Source: Pinus tabuliformis (Eukaryota > Streptophyta > Pinopsida > Pinales > Pinaceae). Taken from it: 64,000 bases of DNA. The notes under the pieces are model-generated. The model was given only the letters and a program-made list of their open reading frames with translations, did not search any database and was not told the DNA's origin. Positions 11,256 through 22,229 of this stretch are shown here, one piece after another. The stretch lies in assembly GCA_031772625.1 (NCBI GenBank), contig CM062814.1:826034757-826098756 (forward strand), written 5' to 3'. The first letter of the stretch is position 1; every line of letters starts with the position of its first letter. The translations under genes and the position numbers were made by a program.

Positions 11256-11600
11256 ACCATGACCTACTAGTTATAGTGCCCTGGTCTAGGCTTGAGGGGG
11301 AGAAATCATAATCTTAGGGATTTCATCAATCTTCTTGAAAAACTTCAAGGGTGGGGTTTTTTGAAACTTAGGGCCATTGTTGGCAAGGTTGTTAAAGGCC
11401 TCCACTTCTTTGGATAGATGGGCTATGAGGGCCAGATCAACCGTGATGGCTACTCGACCAATTAATTAATCAAGAAAGAACCACATGCTCAGAAAGTTGA
11501 TCCAAAGAGAGAATATGGAAACATCATTTTGAGACGGGATATCAGATTATTTATAGCAGAAAATTCCTTTGAACTAACAAGCTGCAAGCCTAGGCTAGGG

Positions 11601-12179
11601 GACCTAGGGTTTCCTCAGACACTCCTTCACAAAAATCTGAGATGTCAAGTCATTTTTTGTTAACACCATTGTACTCCTTCACTATTGTTGTTATGTGTCT
11701 TGTACTACCTTGCTTAGTTGAAAGTTAAATTATTTATTAAAAGGATACTAGCTTGCTTAGTCAAATCTCTTTCTTAAGTTAGTTTTTAAAATGTATAAAA
11801 TAAATTTAATATTTTTATTGTTTTTTTTTTTGCATGCAACTCTCATTTATAAAGTAACTTCATTACAAAATTTATTCTCATTTGTTTTATAAAAGTGCAT
11901 TACTTCATAAAGTAACTTATTTAAAAAAGTGTGCTTATATGCAAAGCTAGTGAGGGTTTTTATTTTTTTGCAACATCCATCACCATGTGGTCCAACTTCT
12001 ACCTACCATGTGATTCTTTATTATTGTTAATGCCTTTGTTTAAAAAATGACGTAACCTTCACATTCGAAGTTTATTTTCAATATCATTTTTTTACAACCT
12101 ATTTTTTTTAGAGCTTTCCATATAGATAGTTAGTTTCTACTTTTGAAACCATATTATCTACATATTTTAATATAGCCAC
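11601..12179. other. AT-rich gap between LINE and copia gag
   Basis: AT-rich with T runs and no coding match. The 5' LTR and PBS of the copia element would be expected here, but nothing in this stretch resembles the 3' LTR that starts at 19354, so the 5' end has been lost or replaced. Confidence 0.4.
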
Positions 12180-13000
12180 TCCAAATTAACTTCTGCTTAC
12201 TAGGACCAACTATTTCTCATGGAAATCCCATGTAGGGGATGTACTAAGAAGTAAAGGTTTGTATCAAATTATATTGGGAAAAGAAAAATCCCCCACTAAT
12301 GATGATAATAGAGTTGAATGAGATATTAGGAATGACGAAGCATGTGGATTAATTAGAATGTCCATTTCTCTTGATTTTCGATTTCACATTTAAGGAATTG
12401 ATGATTCAAATGAAGCCCGAGAAATGTTGAAAAATATATTTGGTGAAACTAATATTATTAGATCTCATTAGCTTGAATTAGATCATGACTTTAAGCCCTA
12501 CCGATTTCCCTTACATTGAATATTATTTATCTAACTTCAAAACACTTAGACATTTACTTAAAGATTCTCAAGTTGATCTAAAGGATGAGTGTTGCGTATA
12601 TATTCTTATTTTCAAGCTTAGTTCCTCATATCCTATTTTTGTATCTCCATTTTATGCCACTAAAGAAGCTCTAAGAGGTACATATCAAAAACCTTCTCTT
12701 GAATCAATTTGTGGCTCTTTGGTTGGAGAGTAAGATAAGCTCTTACATATTGGAGTGATCATCACTTCATGTACATCTAAAAATTCCCCAGTGCCCCAAT
12801 AGAAAAATAAAACCAAGCATCCAAAGAAGAAACATCCTCATAACAACAAGAAAAACCATGGTCCCCTGTTAGACAACTTTTACTCCCAATGTGACAAAGT
12901 ACCAAAACCAAAGAGTAAGAAGACTAATAGGTATTGCAATTATTATGGAAAAGATGATCATCCAGAGTCTAAATGCTTTAAAAAGACAGAGACATTGGAA
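12180..13000 (+). pseudogene. Copia gag remnant
   Basis: Reads NYFSWKSHVGDVLRSKG early on, then DDSNEAREMLKNIFGE and the open stretch 12485-12733 (EYYLSNFKTLRHLLKDSQV), which fit copia gag. A zinc knuckle of the form CNYYGKDDHPESKC lies near 12930-12975. Broken. Confidence 0.7.
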
Positions 13001-14640
13001 GCATCAATGAAGAAGCACAACATTGGTATTGATTCTTCTTCTAACACTTCTTCTCATGGACATACACTTTATGTTTCTAGTTTCTCCTTCAACGCAACCT
13101 CTTTTTCTTCTTCTTCATCATCATCTTATCTTACGAGTGGCTTATTGATTCCAGACCATCTTATCTTATGGAAACGTATAAGTCCATTTTTCCTACTCTT
13201 AATGATTATACCAAAAAAAAATATATTTGTTGGTGATGATATATCTCTTAGTGTTGCAGGGTTTGGAACAGGGCAAGTAGATAAGGGTCATTTAAATGAT
13301 GTATTATGTGTTCCATATCTTTCCTACAACCTTCCACCAATATCTCAGATAAATCATTTAGATGAAGTTAAAACAATAGAGTTTTCACCTCACAAAGTTG
13401 TAATTAAGGATTTAAATATCATAAGCACTTCCTTTCCAATGATATTACCTCGTTGTACAAGTTTACCAACTTAGTGTCATCACCTTTCTCCTTGGTTTTT
13501 GTTTCTCACATCAATGACTTGAGAAAAATTTAACATGAGTGATTTGGTCATTTAAATTATTTTTCATTGCAACAACTATGTAATCAAAATATGGCGACTG
13601 ATCTTCCTATAGTTTCTTGCAAAGATGGTGTTTGTGTCAATTGTGTTCTCAATTAATGTCATCGGGACAATATTGTTAAGCATGCCTCTTGGCATGCCTT
13701 AGTGGCCCCTTTGTAGCTTGTTCATAATGATTTGTGTGGTCCACTTTCATCTCCTCTTTTATCTAGGTACAAGTGCTTCTTAACTTTCATGAATGAATTC
13801 TCCAAATGCACGTGGGTTTACTTCTTTAGAATTAAAAGTAAAGTTTTTCACTTCTTCTTGGCATATAAGGCCCTTGTAGAAAAATAATCTAGACATCAAT
13901 TGCAAAGATTAAGAACATATAATGGATTTGAATGTGTCAACAACAAATTCACAACTTATTGCACTACACGTGGAATTTAGATGCAACATAATATTCCATA
14001 TACACCATAAGAAAATGGTGTTGTTGAGAGAAAGAAATGTACATTAAAGGAAATTGCTAATTGTATGATTCAATCTATGGAATTAAATCTTCATTATTGA
14101 GAGGAAGTAATCAACTATGCAAATCACATTGTAAATAACACTTAATTAAAGCTCTAAAAGATATAACACTAGAAGAAGCATGGACTAACAATAATCCAGA
14201 TGTAAACCACTATTATATCTTTGGTAGTTAGCATGGGCTCACATTCCCAATGAAAAAAGGAAAGCTTTACAACCTAAAAGTGATAGCTATATTTTTGTTG
14301 AATATTGTGAATATGTCAAAGGTCATAGACTTGTTCAACCTCACTCCAATGAAATAATCATTAGAATATATGCTAAATTTGATGAAAATATTTTGACCTA
14401 TGAACTTAATTATGTATTTGTTTTGTCTTTAGCCTACGATCCGTCTTTGGAATTTGTGCTACCTTTTATTCCTTTCATGGTTTCTTCTTCAAGTAATGAC
14501 AATGAGTATGGTAATCCACCTTTTCCTGGTCACCTTTCTCAATATTATTCCATCAAACACGAACCTACACTAGCACCATAATTTTTCTGATAGGTCAATT
14601 TAACACGAGGAGTAGTTAGTGACCTTGTCGGTGATCATAT
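13001..14640 (+). pseudogene. Copia protease and integrase remnant
   Basis: After gag, a serine-rich linker leads to the protease region (about 13130-13450) with WLIDSRPSY in place of the usual W-x-x-D-S-G-A, then LNDVLCVPYLSYNL, a copia protease hallmark. Integrase follows at about 13720-14140 with HNDLCGPLSSP, CFLTFMNEFSKCTWVYFF (first catalytic D region), NGFECVNNKFTTYC and PYTP.ENGVVERKK (catalytic E region). The C-terminal piece around 14240-14400 has SYIFVEYCEYVKGHRL. Broken; stops short at the Penelope insertion. Confidence 0.8.
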
Positions 14641-14683
14641 ATATCAATGTCATTGTTAGATTTTAAGCTTCTGTGGCCTTCTT

Positions 14684-15598
14684 TTGGAAAAAGATAGTTC
14701 GAATTATCCACAGTATTGTATGCATCTTGTCGACGTTTTGAATCCCAAAGGGGATCCATCTTCAAAACAAAAATGAGTGATTAAAAGAAAAGACAAACTG
14801 ACCAAAGAAGGCGAATAAAGAATGAACGAACAAAAATTATTTAAAAGGTCGACTAAAATGCTAAAATTATAAAATAACAAAAACAAAACCTAAATTGATT
14901 CATCACAAATGAAATAAATGACTTAATAATATCAAATAATAAATAAGTAATAATAATTAATTATTAATAATAAATTTATTTATGAGTATTTATTTATTTA
15001 TTTATTGCAATAAATAAATAATTATTATTATAAATAAATAATTAATAATAATAATAATTAATTAATTAATTTACTTATTAATAACAACTAATAAAACAAT
15101 TTAATTAAATGATTAAGGTTAATAGATCATAAACAATAAACAAGAATTAGAAACAAATAATAACATACCATTAATAATTACTTAATTCACTGCCCATGGG
15201 GCTTTGGATTGACGGTGATTGGGTGCATTGTTAAGATACTCCGTGTGATAGGTCATTGGTTCAAATCCCCCATGGGTCTTACCTACCAAAAAAATTAATA
15301 ATTACTTAATTCACCTATTAATAATAATTATTAATAATTAATAAAATAAATAAATAAGAAACTAAAACTATTTTTTATTTATTTATATATAAATATTGTT
15401 AATGATGCTAATGAAGGAGCTAAAATTTTAAGAAATTTAAGATAAGGAAAGGAAAGAAAGTTATACCTAGGATACTACACCTTGGAAGCAGACCTTGAAG
15501 AAATGATATGTCTGATCAGGGGAAGCCAATTTCCATTGATCTCACTCCCACCATCCCTGTTGAGATTGTGTGGATATTTCATAATTTCAAGTGCTTCT
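14684..15598 (+). repeat. Left inverted arm of the Penelope-like element
   Basis: Reverse complement of about 16849-17687 apart from small differences and the SINE insertion. Outer part is very AT-rich (TTTATTAATAAT-like blocks); the inner end includes the last codons of the endonuclease. The outermost shared bases are CTTTTGGAAAAAGATAG. Confidence 0.85.
15191..15293 (+). mobile_element. Short tRNA-like SINE with 21-bp target duplication
   Basis: A 103-bp insertion in the left Penelope arm. It has a perfect Pol III B box (GGTTCAAATCC, 15258-15268), an A-box-like region upstream near 15206, CCCATGGG at both ends of the tRNA-like part (15193-15200 and 15269-15276), which can pair like an acceptor stem, and a short A tail. 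It is flanked by the 21-bp duplication ATTAATAATTACTTAATTCAC (15170-15190 and 15294-15314). The right arm keeps one copy of a diverged target and no insert. The long duplication and A tail imply LINE-driven insertion. Parent tRNA and family unknown. Confidence 0.8.
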
Positions 15599-16071
15599 TT
15601 GATTTTCCTCCTTTGATAGTGTTCTTCCCTAGCGATAATTTTGGCACTTTCTAGACAAACATGATGCTTGGTCTTTGAGGAGTGTTCTGCAAGGGATGAA
15701 GTGCACGATATTCCATTCTTAATATCGGCTTTGTGCTCTTTTAGTCTTGTTTTTAAAGAGCACCCTGTCTCTCCAATATAACTTCTGCCACAAGAACAAT
15801 CAATCTTATAAACTCCCTTAAACTGTTGTTGATCGATGCTATCCTTGACATACCTCATTCTTTGCTTAATCGTTCTAGATGTTGTAAACTGAGTGAATAT
15901 GTCCTTCCCTAAAATATTTGTGATCTTATCTGTAACTCCTTGAATGAAAGGAAGGAATACTTTACCACACTTAGCTTGAGGGCCCTTGGAGAGGACCTTT
16001 CCTTCAACTCTCTTTATAACTTTCTTAATATCCTTATCCTTGTATCCTATACTCTTAAATACAAAGGTCAA
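15475..16071 (-). pseudogene. GIY-YIG endonuclease domain of Penelope-like element
   Basis: Continues from the RT. It contains GVYKIDCSCGRSYIGETG, the GIY-YIG core (YKI ... YIG) with the CxC pair usual in Penelope endonucleases, then SLKTRLKEHKADI with the conserved arginine and the following ExH-like helix. SLAEHSSKTKHHV matches the downstream conserved block. The enzyme makes the target nick used to prime reverse transcription. The C-terminal end (NRDGGSEINGNWLPLI) lies in the left inverted arm. RT and endonuclease parts are not in one intact frame. Confidence 0.9.
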
Positions 16072-16080
16072 GTGCTCAAT

Positions 16081-16850
16081 TTATTCATTAAGGTGATCAG
16101 AGTCGGATATTCTAAGGGCCCTAACAACAAGAGTGTTAAGGACACCAAATTTTTGGGATGGATGATGGTAAGATTCAACATGAAGATAACTTTCAATGTG
16201 GGTTTTCTTCCTAAAGACTTGATGTCCTAAAGTACCATCCTCCTTTCTGATAACAAGGACATATAAAAAAGGAATGCTACTGTTTTCTTCAAGCTCCATA
16301 GTAAACTTAATTTCTGATGAGATAGAGTTAAGATGATTGAAAAACTTCTCAAGCTCTACCCTACCATGAGTCCACCTTATGTTGGTGTCATCAACAAATC
16401 TCTTCCACCAAGTTGGTTTCAAAGGGTATGAGTCAAGTGCTTTCTTCTCAAAGTACTCCATGTATAAATTAGTGACAATTGGTGAGAGAGGTGATCCCAT
16501 TGCGACTCTAGATATCTGCTCATAATAACCTCCTTGGAAATTGAAAAAAGTGGAACGCAAACAAATCTCTGCAAGTTTAGTTGTTTCTGGATCAGTGAAT
16601 TTTTTTATAACATGAACAACCTCATCCAAGGGAATCTTGGTAAATAAGGACACTAAATCAAAACTCACAATAATTTCATCTTTATCAACCCTCTCATTTT
16701 TTATAAGATTTACAAAATCATTGGAGTCTTTAATAAAAAAATATGTGTTTCCAATAAGAGGCTTAAGGATCTTAGCAACATATTTAGCTAATTCATAGGT
16801 GAGGAACCCAATGGTGTTGACTATTGGTCTAAGAGGGATCCCTTTCAGAG
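16081..16850 (-). pseudogene. Penelope-type reverse transcriptase
   Basis: Recognisable RT blocks in order: LRPIVNTIGFLTYELAKYVA, then IIVSFDLVSLFTKIPLDE (catalytic-D block, palm), FNFQGGYYEQISRVAMGSPL (family pattern Q..GvaMGSPLSP), NLYMEYFEKKAL, WWKRFVDDTNIRW (the RFVDDT form of the YxDD box) and IKFTMELEENSSIPFLYVLV. These are the hallmarks of Penelope RTs, which are related to telomerase. The open stretch starts further right (16944), but its first 30 or so residues come from the antisense inverted arm. The N-terminal part of a full Penelope protein is absent. Confidence 0.9.
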
Positions 16851-17687
16851 AAGCACTTGAAATTATGAAATATCCACACAATCTCAACAGGGATGGTGGG
16901 AGTGAGACCAGTGGAAATTGGCTTTCCCTGATCAGACATATCAACTCTTCAAGGTCTGCTTTTGAGGTATAGTATCCTAGGTATAACTTTCTTTCCTTTC
17001 CTTATCTTGAATTTCTTAAAATTTTAGCTCCTTCATTAGCATCATTAACATTATTTATATAAACTTTGTAGCTTTAATTTCTTATTAATTTATTGGTTAG
17101 TTATTTATTTATTTTATTAATTATTATTTATTAATTAATTATTTATTTATTACAAATAAATAAATAATTATTCTTAATAGGTGAATTAAGTAGTTAGTAG
17201 TGGTATGATATTATTTGTTGTTTATGTTCTATTAACCTTAATCATTTAATTAAATTGTTTTATTAGTTGTTATTAATAAGTAAATAAATAAACAAATAAA
17301 TTAATTATTGTTAATTATTATTATTATTAATTTATTATTTATAATAATAGTTATTTATTTATTACAATAACTAATTAATTAATTATTCATAAATAAACAA
17401 ATAAATTTATTATTCATAATTAATTATCATTATTTATCTATGTTATATTATTAAGTCATTTATTTCATTTGTAATGAATTAATTTAGGTTTTATTTTTGA
17501 TATTTTATAATTTTAGCCAACCTTTTAAATAATTTTTGTTCATTCATTATTTATTCACTTTCTCTGGTCGGTTTATCTCTTCTTTCAATCACTCATTTTT
17601 ATCCTAAATATGGATCCCCTTTGGGATTCAAAATGCCGACAAGATGTATACAATACTGTGGATAATCCGAACTATCTTTTTCCAAAA
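16849..17687 (-). repeat. Right inverted arm of the Penelope-like element
   Basis: Inverted partner of 14684-15598, joined to the RT coding part at about 16850. It carries an antisense copy of the element's 3' end and lacks the SINE found in the left arm, which shows the pre-insertion state of that site (about 17170-17200). Confidence 0.85.
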
Positions 17688-17699
17688 GATCAATGTCAT

Positions 17700-19353
17700 A
17701 TTCGTTCATAGTTCTAGCAAGTCTCCTCTCTTTTTCCTTAAGCTTCAGATACTCATGATCCTGAAACCTTTGCAAAATCTTTAGGTCGTCCATATTGGGA
17801 AACTGTAATGCATGAAGAATATCCCTCCTTGATGGTGAATGATACTCCTCTTCCAAAATGAAGAAAACCTGTGAGACGTAAATGGGTGTATAGAAATAGT
17901 TTACATAAGATGGAAGTGTTAATAGAGATAAGGCTCAATTAGTTTCTAAAAGATTCTCTCAAGTTAAAGGAATTGACTACAATAAAATCTTTGCCCCTAT
18001 TTCCAAAATGAATTCCATCCACCTTGTTCTATCCCTTGTTACCTCACATGGATGGGACGTCCATAATATGGATGTTAAATTTTGCTTCTTACATGGGGAT
18101 CTATAAGAAGAATTCTACATGGAACAACCTCCTAGCTATGTTTATAATGAATCCAACATTGTTTGTTGCCTTGAAAAATCTCTTCATGTTCTTAAACAAG
18201 CTCCTTGAGCTTTGTATGCAAAAAAGGATAACTTTATTCTTGACACCATCTTCTCTAGATTTCATTATGACCCCAATGTCTACACCAATAATTTTGGAAG
18301 TTATCTCATAATCCTTGTTCATTATGTTGATGACCTTATCCTCATTGTTAGTGACCTTATGCTTTTAACCCATGTGAAATCAAGCCTTAAGAAGAAGTTT
18401 GAAATAATAGACTTAGGCCATTTGCATTATTCCAAGTATTTTAAGCCAAGGAAGGAATTTCTTTTTCCCAATCTAACTATGCACGTGACCTTCTCCATCA
18501 GTTTCACATAGAAGATTGTAAATTGTCCCCTTCTCTCTTTTATTCTAAAGTCAAACTTGCTACCACCTGCAATACACTTGAAGTTGAGGCCAGTTTGTAC
18601 TATTAGTTAGTTGGTAACCTCTTATATTTGACTCATATTTGTCTTGATATTTCCTTTGTTGTTGGTATTGTTTCTTGATATATGTAAACACTCTATGAAT
18701 TTCATTATAAAGTAGTGGAAAGGATACTTCAGTATATTCAGAGTACAGTTTAGTTTGAGATATATAACAATTTATTGGAGTGTGACTCCTTTGTTGATTG
18801 ATTTCACAGATTTAGTTTGGGTTGGTGAACTCGATGATCAAAAGTCCACTACAAGTTATGTTTTCAGTCTTGATTCCACACCTATCACTCGGGCTTGTAA
18901 AAATCGACAAGCGATAACTCTTTCTTTAGTAGAAGTAGAGTATCGAGCATCTGTTAATGCACATCAAGAATTTTGGTGGCTTCAAGAGATTCTTTTAGAG
19001 TTTGGATTCTAATAACATCATCAAACCATTCTTTGGTGCGATAATCAAAGTGCCATCAAGCTAACAAAATATCCAATTCCACATCAACATAGAAAACATG
19101 TTAAGCTACAAATGCACTTCATTATATAGCTCATTCGTGATCGAATTATTGTGCCTTTTCCCTCAAGATTACCATGTTACAAACATTTTCACAAATTCCC
19201 TTACATAAGTGAAGTTTTCATAACTTCGACCTATGTTAGAAGTTTAGGAAGTTGTCATTAAGTGAGGAATATTATCTAAAGAATCCTTCCCTATCCTATT
19301 GTGTCACCTTTGTAAATACTTCAATCCTATCCCAAATTGTCCTTAAGGGAGGA
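17700..19353 (+). pseudogene. Copia reverse transcriptase and RNase H remnant
   Basis: Copia pol after the Penelope insertion. It reads DPETFAKSLGRPYWETVMHE and RKWVYRNSLHK near 17755-17900, then HVHNMDVKF-type RT text around 18060, HYVDDLILIV (18320-18350, the YVDD catalytic box) and DLGHLHY. RNase H lies at about 18790-19010 with GELDDQKSTTSYVFSL, ITLSLVEVEYRA and EFWWLQEILLEFGF, all standard in copia RNase H. Broken in many places. The PPT follows at 19345. Confidence 0.85.
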
Positions 19354-19700
19354 TGTTATGATATTTACACACTTAGGAGTTATTAAAGTTCAACTTGGTC
19401 TAATGTGTTTGTTAGGTAAACCTGTGTTTCTTTAGTAGACAATTAATGAAATAAATTGATTTTAAAAAATCATATTATCCTTGATACTAACAACTATTGA
19501 TCCATGGCTTAACACCCGGATGGAACCATGATTTCTATTTAAATAACATGGAGGTTCATGGATGATGATCGATTATGAGAACTCCCTTATGTAATTTTTT
19601 TTCTTTTGCATTAATGAAATTGCCTGAAGTGGCCACTTTGGTTGTGGGCATGGAATGTTCCCCTCTTGGATGGTTTTAACCACATAAAAATATCGTGATT
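19354..19700 (+). mobile_element. 3' LTR of the copia element (end uncertain)
   Basis: Starts TGTTATGATATTTACAC directly after the polypurine tract AAGGGAGGA. Contains CTATTTAAATAA (TATA-like, near 19540). The right end is not certain because no second copy is present to align; about 19,700 is a guess. Confidence 0.5.
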
Positions 19701-19949
19701 ATGACATTTGATTTGGCTGTGTGAGGGGTTACTAAAGGTGTTTTTCCATGTATGGAATACCTTATTTTCCTAAATAGGTGGCCCATAATCTTATCCCAAC
19801 ATCCACCATAAAAATAAGCCTCTCAAAGATAACTTCCATGGAGGATTTCAAAAGGAAAATCTATGTACATTCGATGTCGAGGTTAGGTTTGGATGAGATG
19901 TTGAGGCCTATCTTCTCAAGATAAGAAAATAATTCCAAGTTAGTGACTA

Positions 19950-20425
19950 CTTTATAAATATGAAAGTTGGAGTAGCCATCTTTTATTAATGGAAGAGCTT
20001 CTATTTGTAAGCATTACCTCTAAAATTAAAGAAGATTGCAAGAGAAATAGTATATGAAATCAATTAAAGAAACATTTTCAACAAAAATACCTCACTTATC
20101 ATTATTATGAAGGTGAAGTGTAGGAATTTCATGTTTTGAATATGAGGTTATGACCATTGATGAGTATGTAAATAAATTACTAGAATTGATGAGGCATGTA
20201 AATTATGTCTGGGACATGAAAGAAATAAAATAGTGTTTTTTTAGTGGAATACCTCAATCTAATAAGGATAGAATTGAATTGATGATAATTAGACACTAGT
20301 AGAGGCAGTTAGAGAGGCTAAGTACTACAATGAACAAAATAACAACAAACTAGTTTTGTTAAACTCTTCAGCACATGAGAGAGATTCAAACTTGATTAGA
20401 AAATGGGCTCACGTGAAAAGATATG
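19950..20425 (+). pseudogene. Ty3/gypsy gag fragment
   Basis: The translation shows, across several frames, EFHVLNM, MTIDEYVNKLLELMRHVNYV, FSGIPQSNKDRIEL and EAVREAKYYNEQNNNK. This matches the retrotransposon gag family (pattern TVAEY...F..L.RYV....E......F..GL). No LTR, PBS or pol adjoins it. It is a small broken fragment. Confidence 0.6.
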
Positions 20426-20559
20426 CTTTTATTAAAATGAGTTCATTGGATGCAATGGGATTGATCCCCTTTTATGTCATTTGCCATGCAGTTGTGATGT
20501 TGGTACAACCTAACTACCTTATTAATAAATATATCCGATTATCATTTTAATAGTGATGT

Positions 20560-21600
20560 TATGAACATGACATTTACTATTGGAGTGTTACACTCCAATG
20601 CCACCTCTTAACACTACACTACAAAGTGACAACGAAAACATAAAATGAAAAGTTCACTCCATATTCGAAATCATGATGACACTACATCAAGTTATATCAT
20701 CACCCTCATTAGGGAAATATTTTTGAATTCTTTAATGCTTTAATTTCCAAAATTGATGAACTCCTTGAACTCATATGCCCTTGAATCACCAGTAATCTAA
20801 TTCCCAAGTTTCCTAACTCCTAAAATTAATGAATTCTCAAAATAATGCAATTCTCAAATCCTCAAATCACTTAGACAACAATCCATTTTGAGTTGCACAT
20901 ACTTCAATTTCCTTCAGTTTGGAAATTCAACCACTAAGAATAAAATTCACAATTTGCTTTTCTCAATTATTTATAGTCTTTGCATCTTTTGGATTATCAT
21001 TTTTTTAAAAATATTTCTTGAGAAGAAATGGTGCATATCTAATCTCATATAAACTAAGTAATATCTTGAATAAATTCTCAAAAAGAAAAAAAATATCTAT
21101 ATGGTCTTCTAATGAATGTATTTTCTATTTTTGCCCCTCTTGTTTCAAGGATAAAAACTACTCATGGTTATATAAGTATTCCATTTGACTGATAAGCAAT
21201 GAATTTAAAATACTTTAAAATTCTACAAATTCTTATTCACTGTATGCCAACTCTTGTATATCAATCATATACATCCTGTATGCTCAAAGGCATATTGGTT
21301 TTACTGTCATGTATGTAATAGCCCATTTTGCTTAATATTAGCTAGCAATGTAAATATATTTATATCTATAAAAATGAATATAAGAAATTGGGTTGAGTTT
21401 TGGGACACAAATTCCAGAGACTAAGGAGATCACTTGCTTGGAAAGTTCAATTTACTTGCCGCAGGATACTGAACTATTGGGACAACCGTTAAAGACTTGT
21501 TGTTGTGCATTTAATCGAAGAATGTCAAGATTAATGAAACTGTAAGAAAAGTGTGGGACCAATACCTCCTTGTAGAAGGGGGCAGGGTAGGGAAGGAAAA
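20560..21600. other. No recognisable feature
   Basis: AT-rich sequence with no coding, repeat or element signal that I could support. Confidence 0.4.
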
Positions 21601-21813
21601 AAGAAAAAAGGAAATAAGTGGAAAAAGAAGACAGGATAGAGGTTCAAGGAGGAAAGTAGACATGAGGATGTGGCTGCAGAGGTTCAAGGAGGAGAATGTG
21701 TAGCAACAATGAGAGGCAAGTGAACAAGAGCAACAGTTGGTTGGAAAGTGAAGTTAGGGAGGAAACTGCTCACAGCTGGGGAAAAAGTTGCCTCTCGAGT
21801 CCCCATTGGCTGG

Positions 21814-22225
21814 AGGGTGGAGATGGTGATTCTCAGGAAATCCCTAAGGGCTGGGGTGGAGGAACTATTCACGAGAAATTTTTTTGAGTGTTTTTGGATG
21901 ACTTACTTGCTATATACTTGGATTTTAGTTCTAGATTCCCCAAGTTGGGTGGAGCCATGGTATTAAGTTTTGAAGGGTGGGAACAATAGGTGTCAAGATT
22001 CCCTATGTATATATTGCTTATAGTTCAGCTAAAGGGTGGAGATGACTAGTCCGTTGACTCCCTAATAAATTGTTGCTTACAATCCAATAGGGGTGGAGGT
22101 GGTGAGGCCTCTGGAGTCCCTAGAGTGACTGAAGATAGTGTACACCATTAAAGAAAAATACCTCTTAGTATTTGGAATTTGGCTCAGGGGTGATAACTAT
22201 AAAGAAATAACTGGTTGTGGCTATC
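21814..22225 (+). repeat. GGGTGGAG-rich degenerate array
   Basis: GGGTGGAG or a close variant recurs about seven times (21814, 21853, 21944, 21975, 22034, 22091, 22218). The units starting at 21975, 22034 and 22091 are spaced 57-59 bp, and each is followed by a TCCCTA element about 25 to 30 bases later. This is an old minisatellite of about 58 bp, G-rich on the plus strand. ORFs across it are probably by-products. Confidence 0.5.
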
Positions 22226-22229
22226 TACC

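Larger units (their letters stand above)
9190..11600 (-). mobile_element. L1-type LINE, 5' part (ORF1 and endonuclease)
   Basis: Non-LTR retrotransposon read on the minus strand, 5' end at the right (about 11,600, approximate). It contains ORF1 (about 11255-10760) and the start of ORF2 (from 10159), and continues as the RT fragment at 3399-3841 on the far side of the inserted LTR element. The 3' end and poly(A) lie outside or are lost. Both ORFs are decayed with several stops and frame changes. The order ORF1, endonuclease, RT matches plant L1 elements. Confidence 0.8.
14654..17688 (-). mobile_element. Penelope-like element (Dryad-like) with inverted arms
   Basis: Minus-strand retroelement with a Penelope-type RT and a GIY-YIG endonuclease. 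It is flanked by an 11-bp target duplication, ATCAATGTCAT (14643-14653 and 17689-17699), and copia coding sequence resumes on both sides of it. Long inverted arms (about 14684-15598 and 16849-17687) carry the 3' coding end and AT-rich 3' sequence in opposite directions; the left end has an extra 30-bp tail outside the arm. Such paired terminal copies and a short tail are typical of Penelope elements. The copy is 5'-truncated in coding terms and broken. GIY-YIG Penelope elements in seed plants are known from conifers. Confidence 0.85.
12180..19700 (+). mobile_element. Ty1/copia element split by a Penelope-like insertion
   Basis: Plus-strand copia fossil with domains in the copia order gag, protease, integrase, RT, RNase H. 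The coding part is interrupted at 14653/17689 by the Penelope-like element. A polypurine tract (AAGGGAGGA, 19345-19353) and the start of a 3' LTR are present; a 5' LTR is not recognisable. Many breaks; clearly dead. Without the insertion the element would be about 4.5 kb from gag to LTR, an ordinary copia length. Confidence 0.8.

Noticed and set aside
15191-15293. Functional tRNA gene
   Set aside because: B box and paired ends are present, but a 21-bp target duplication, an A tail and the lack of a convincing cloverleaf point to a SINE.
14684-17687. Hammerhead ribozyme in the Penelope arms
   Set aside because: Penelope elements often carry one, so I looked for CTGATGA with a following GAAA on both strands of the arms and found no convincing core. 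A covariance-model scan would settle it.
17599-17856. 85-codon minus-strand ORF at the edge of the Penelope element
   Set aside because: Most of it is antisense to copia pol (plus strand reads ETFAKSLGRPYWETVM there) and the rest lies in the inverted arm, so it is a shadow.
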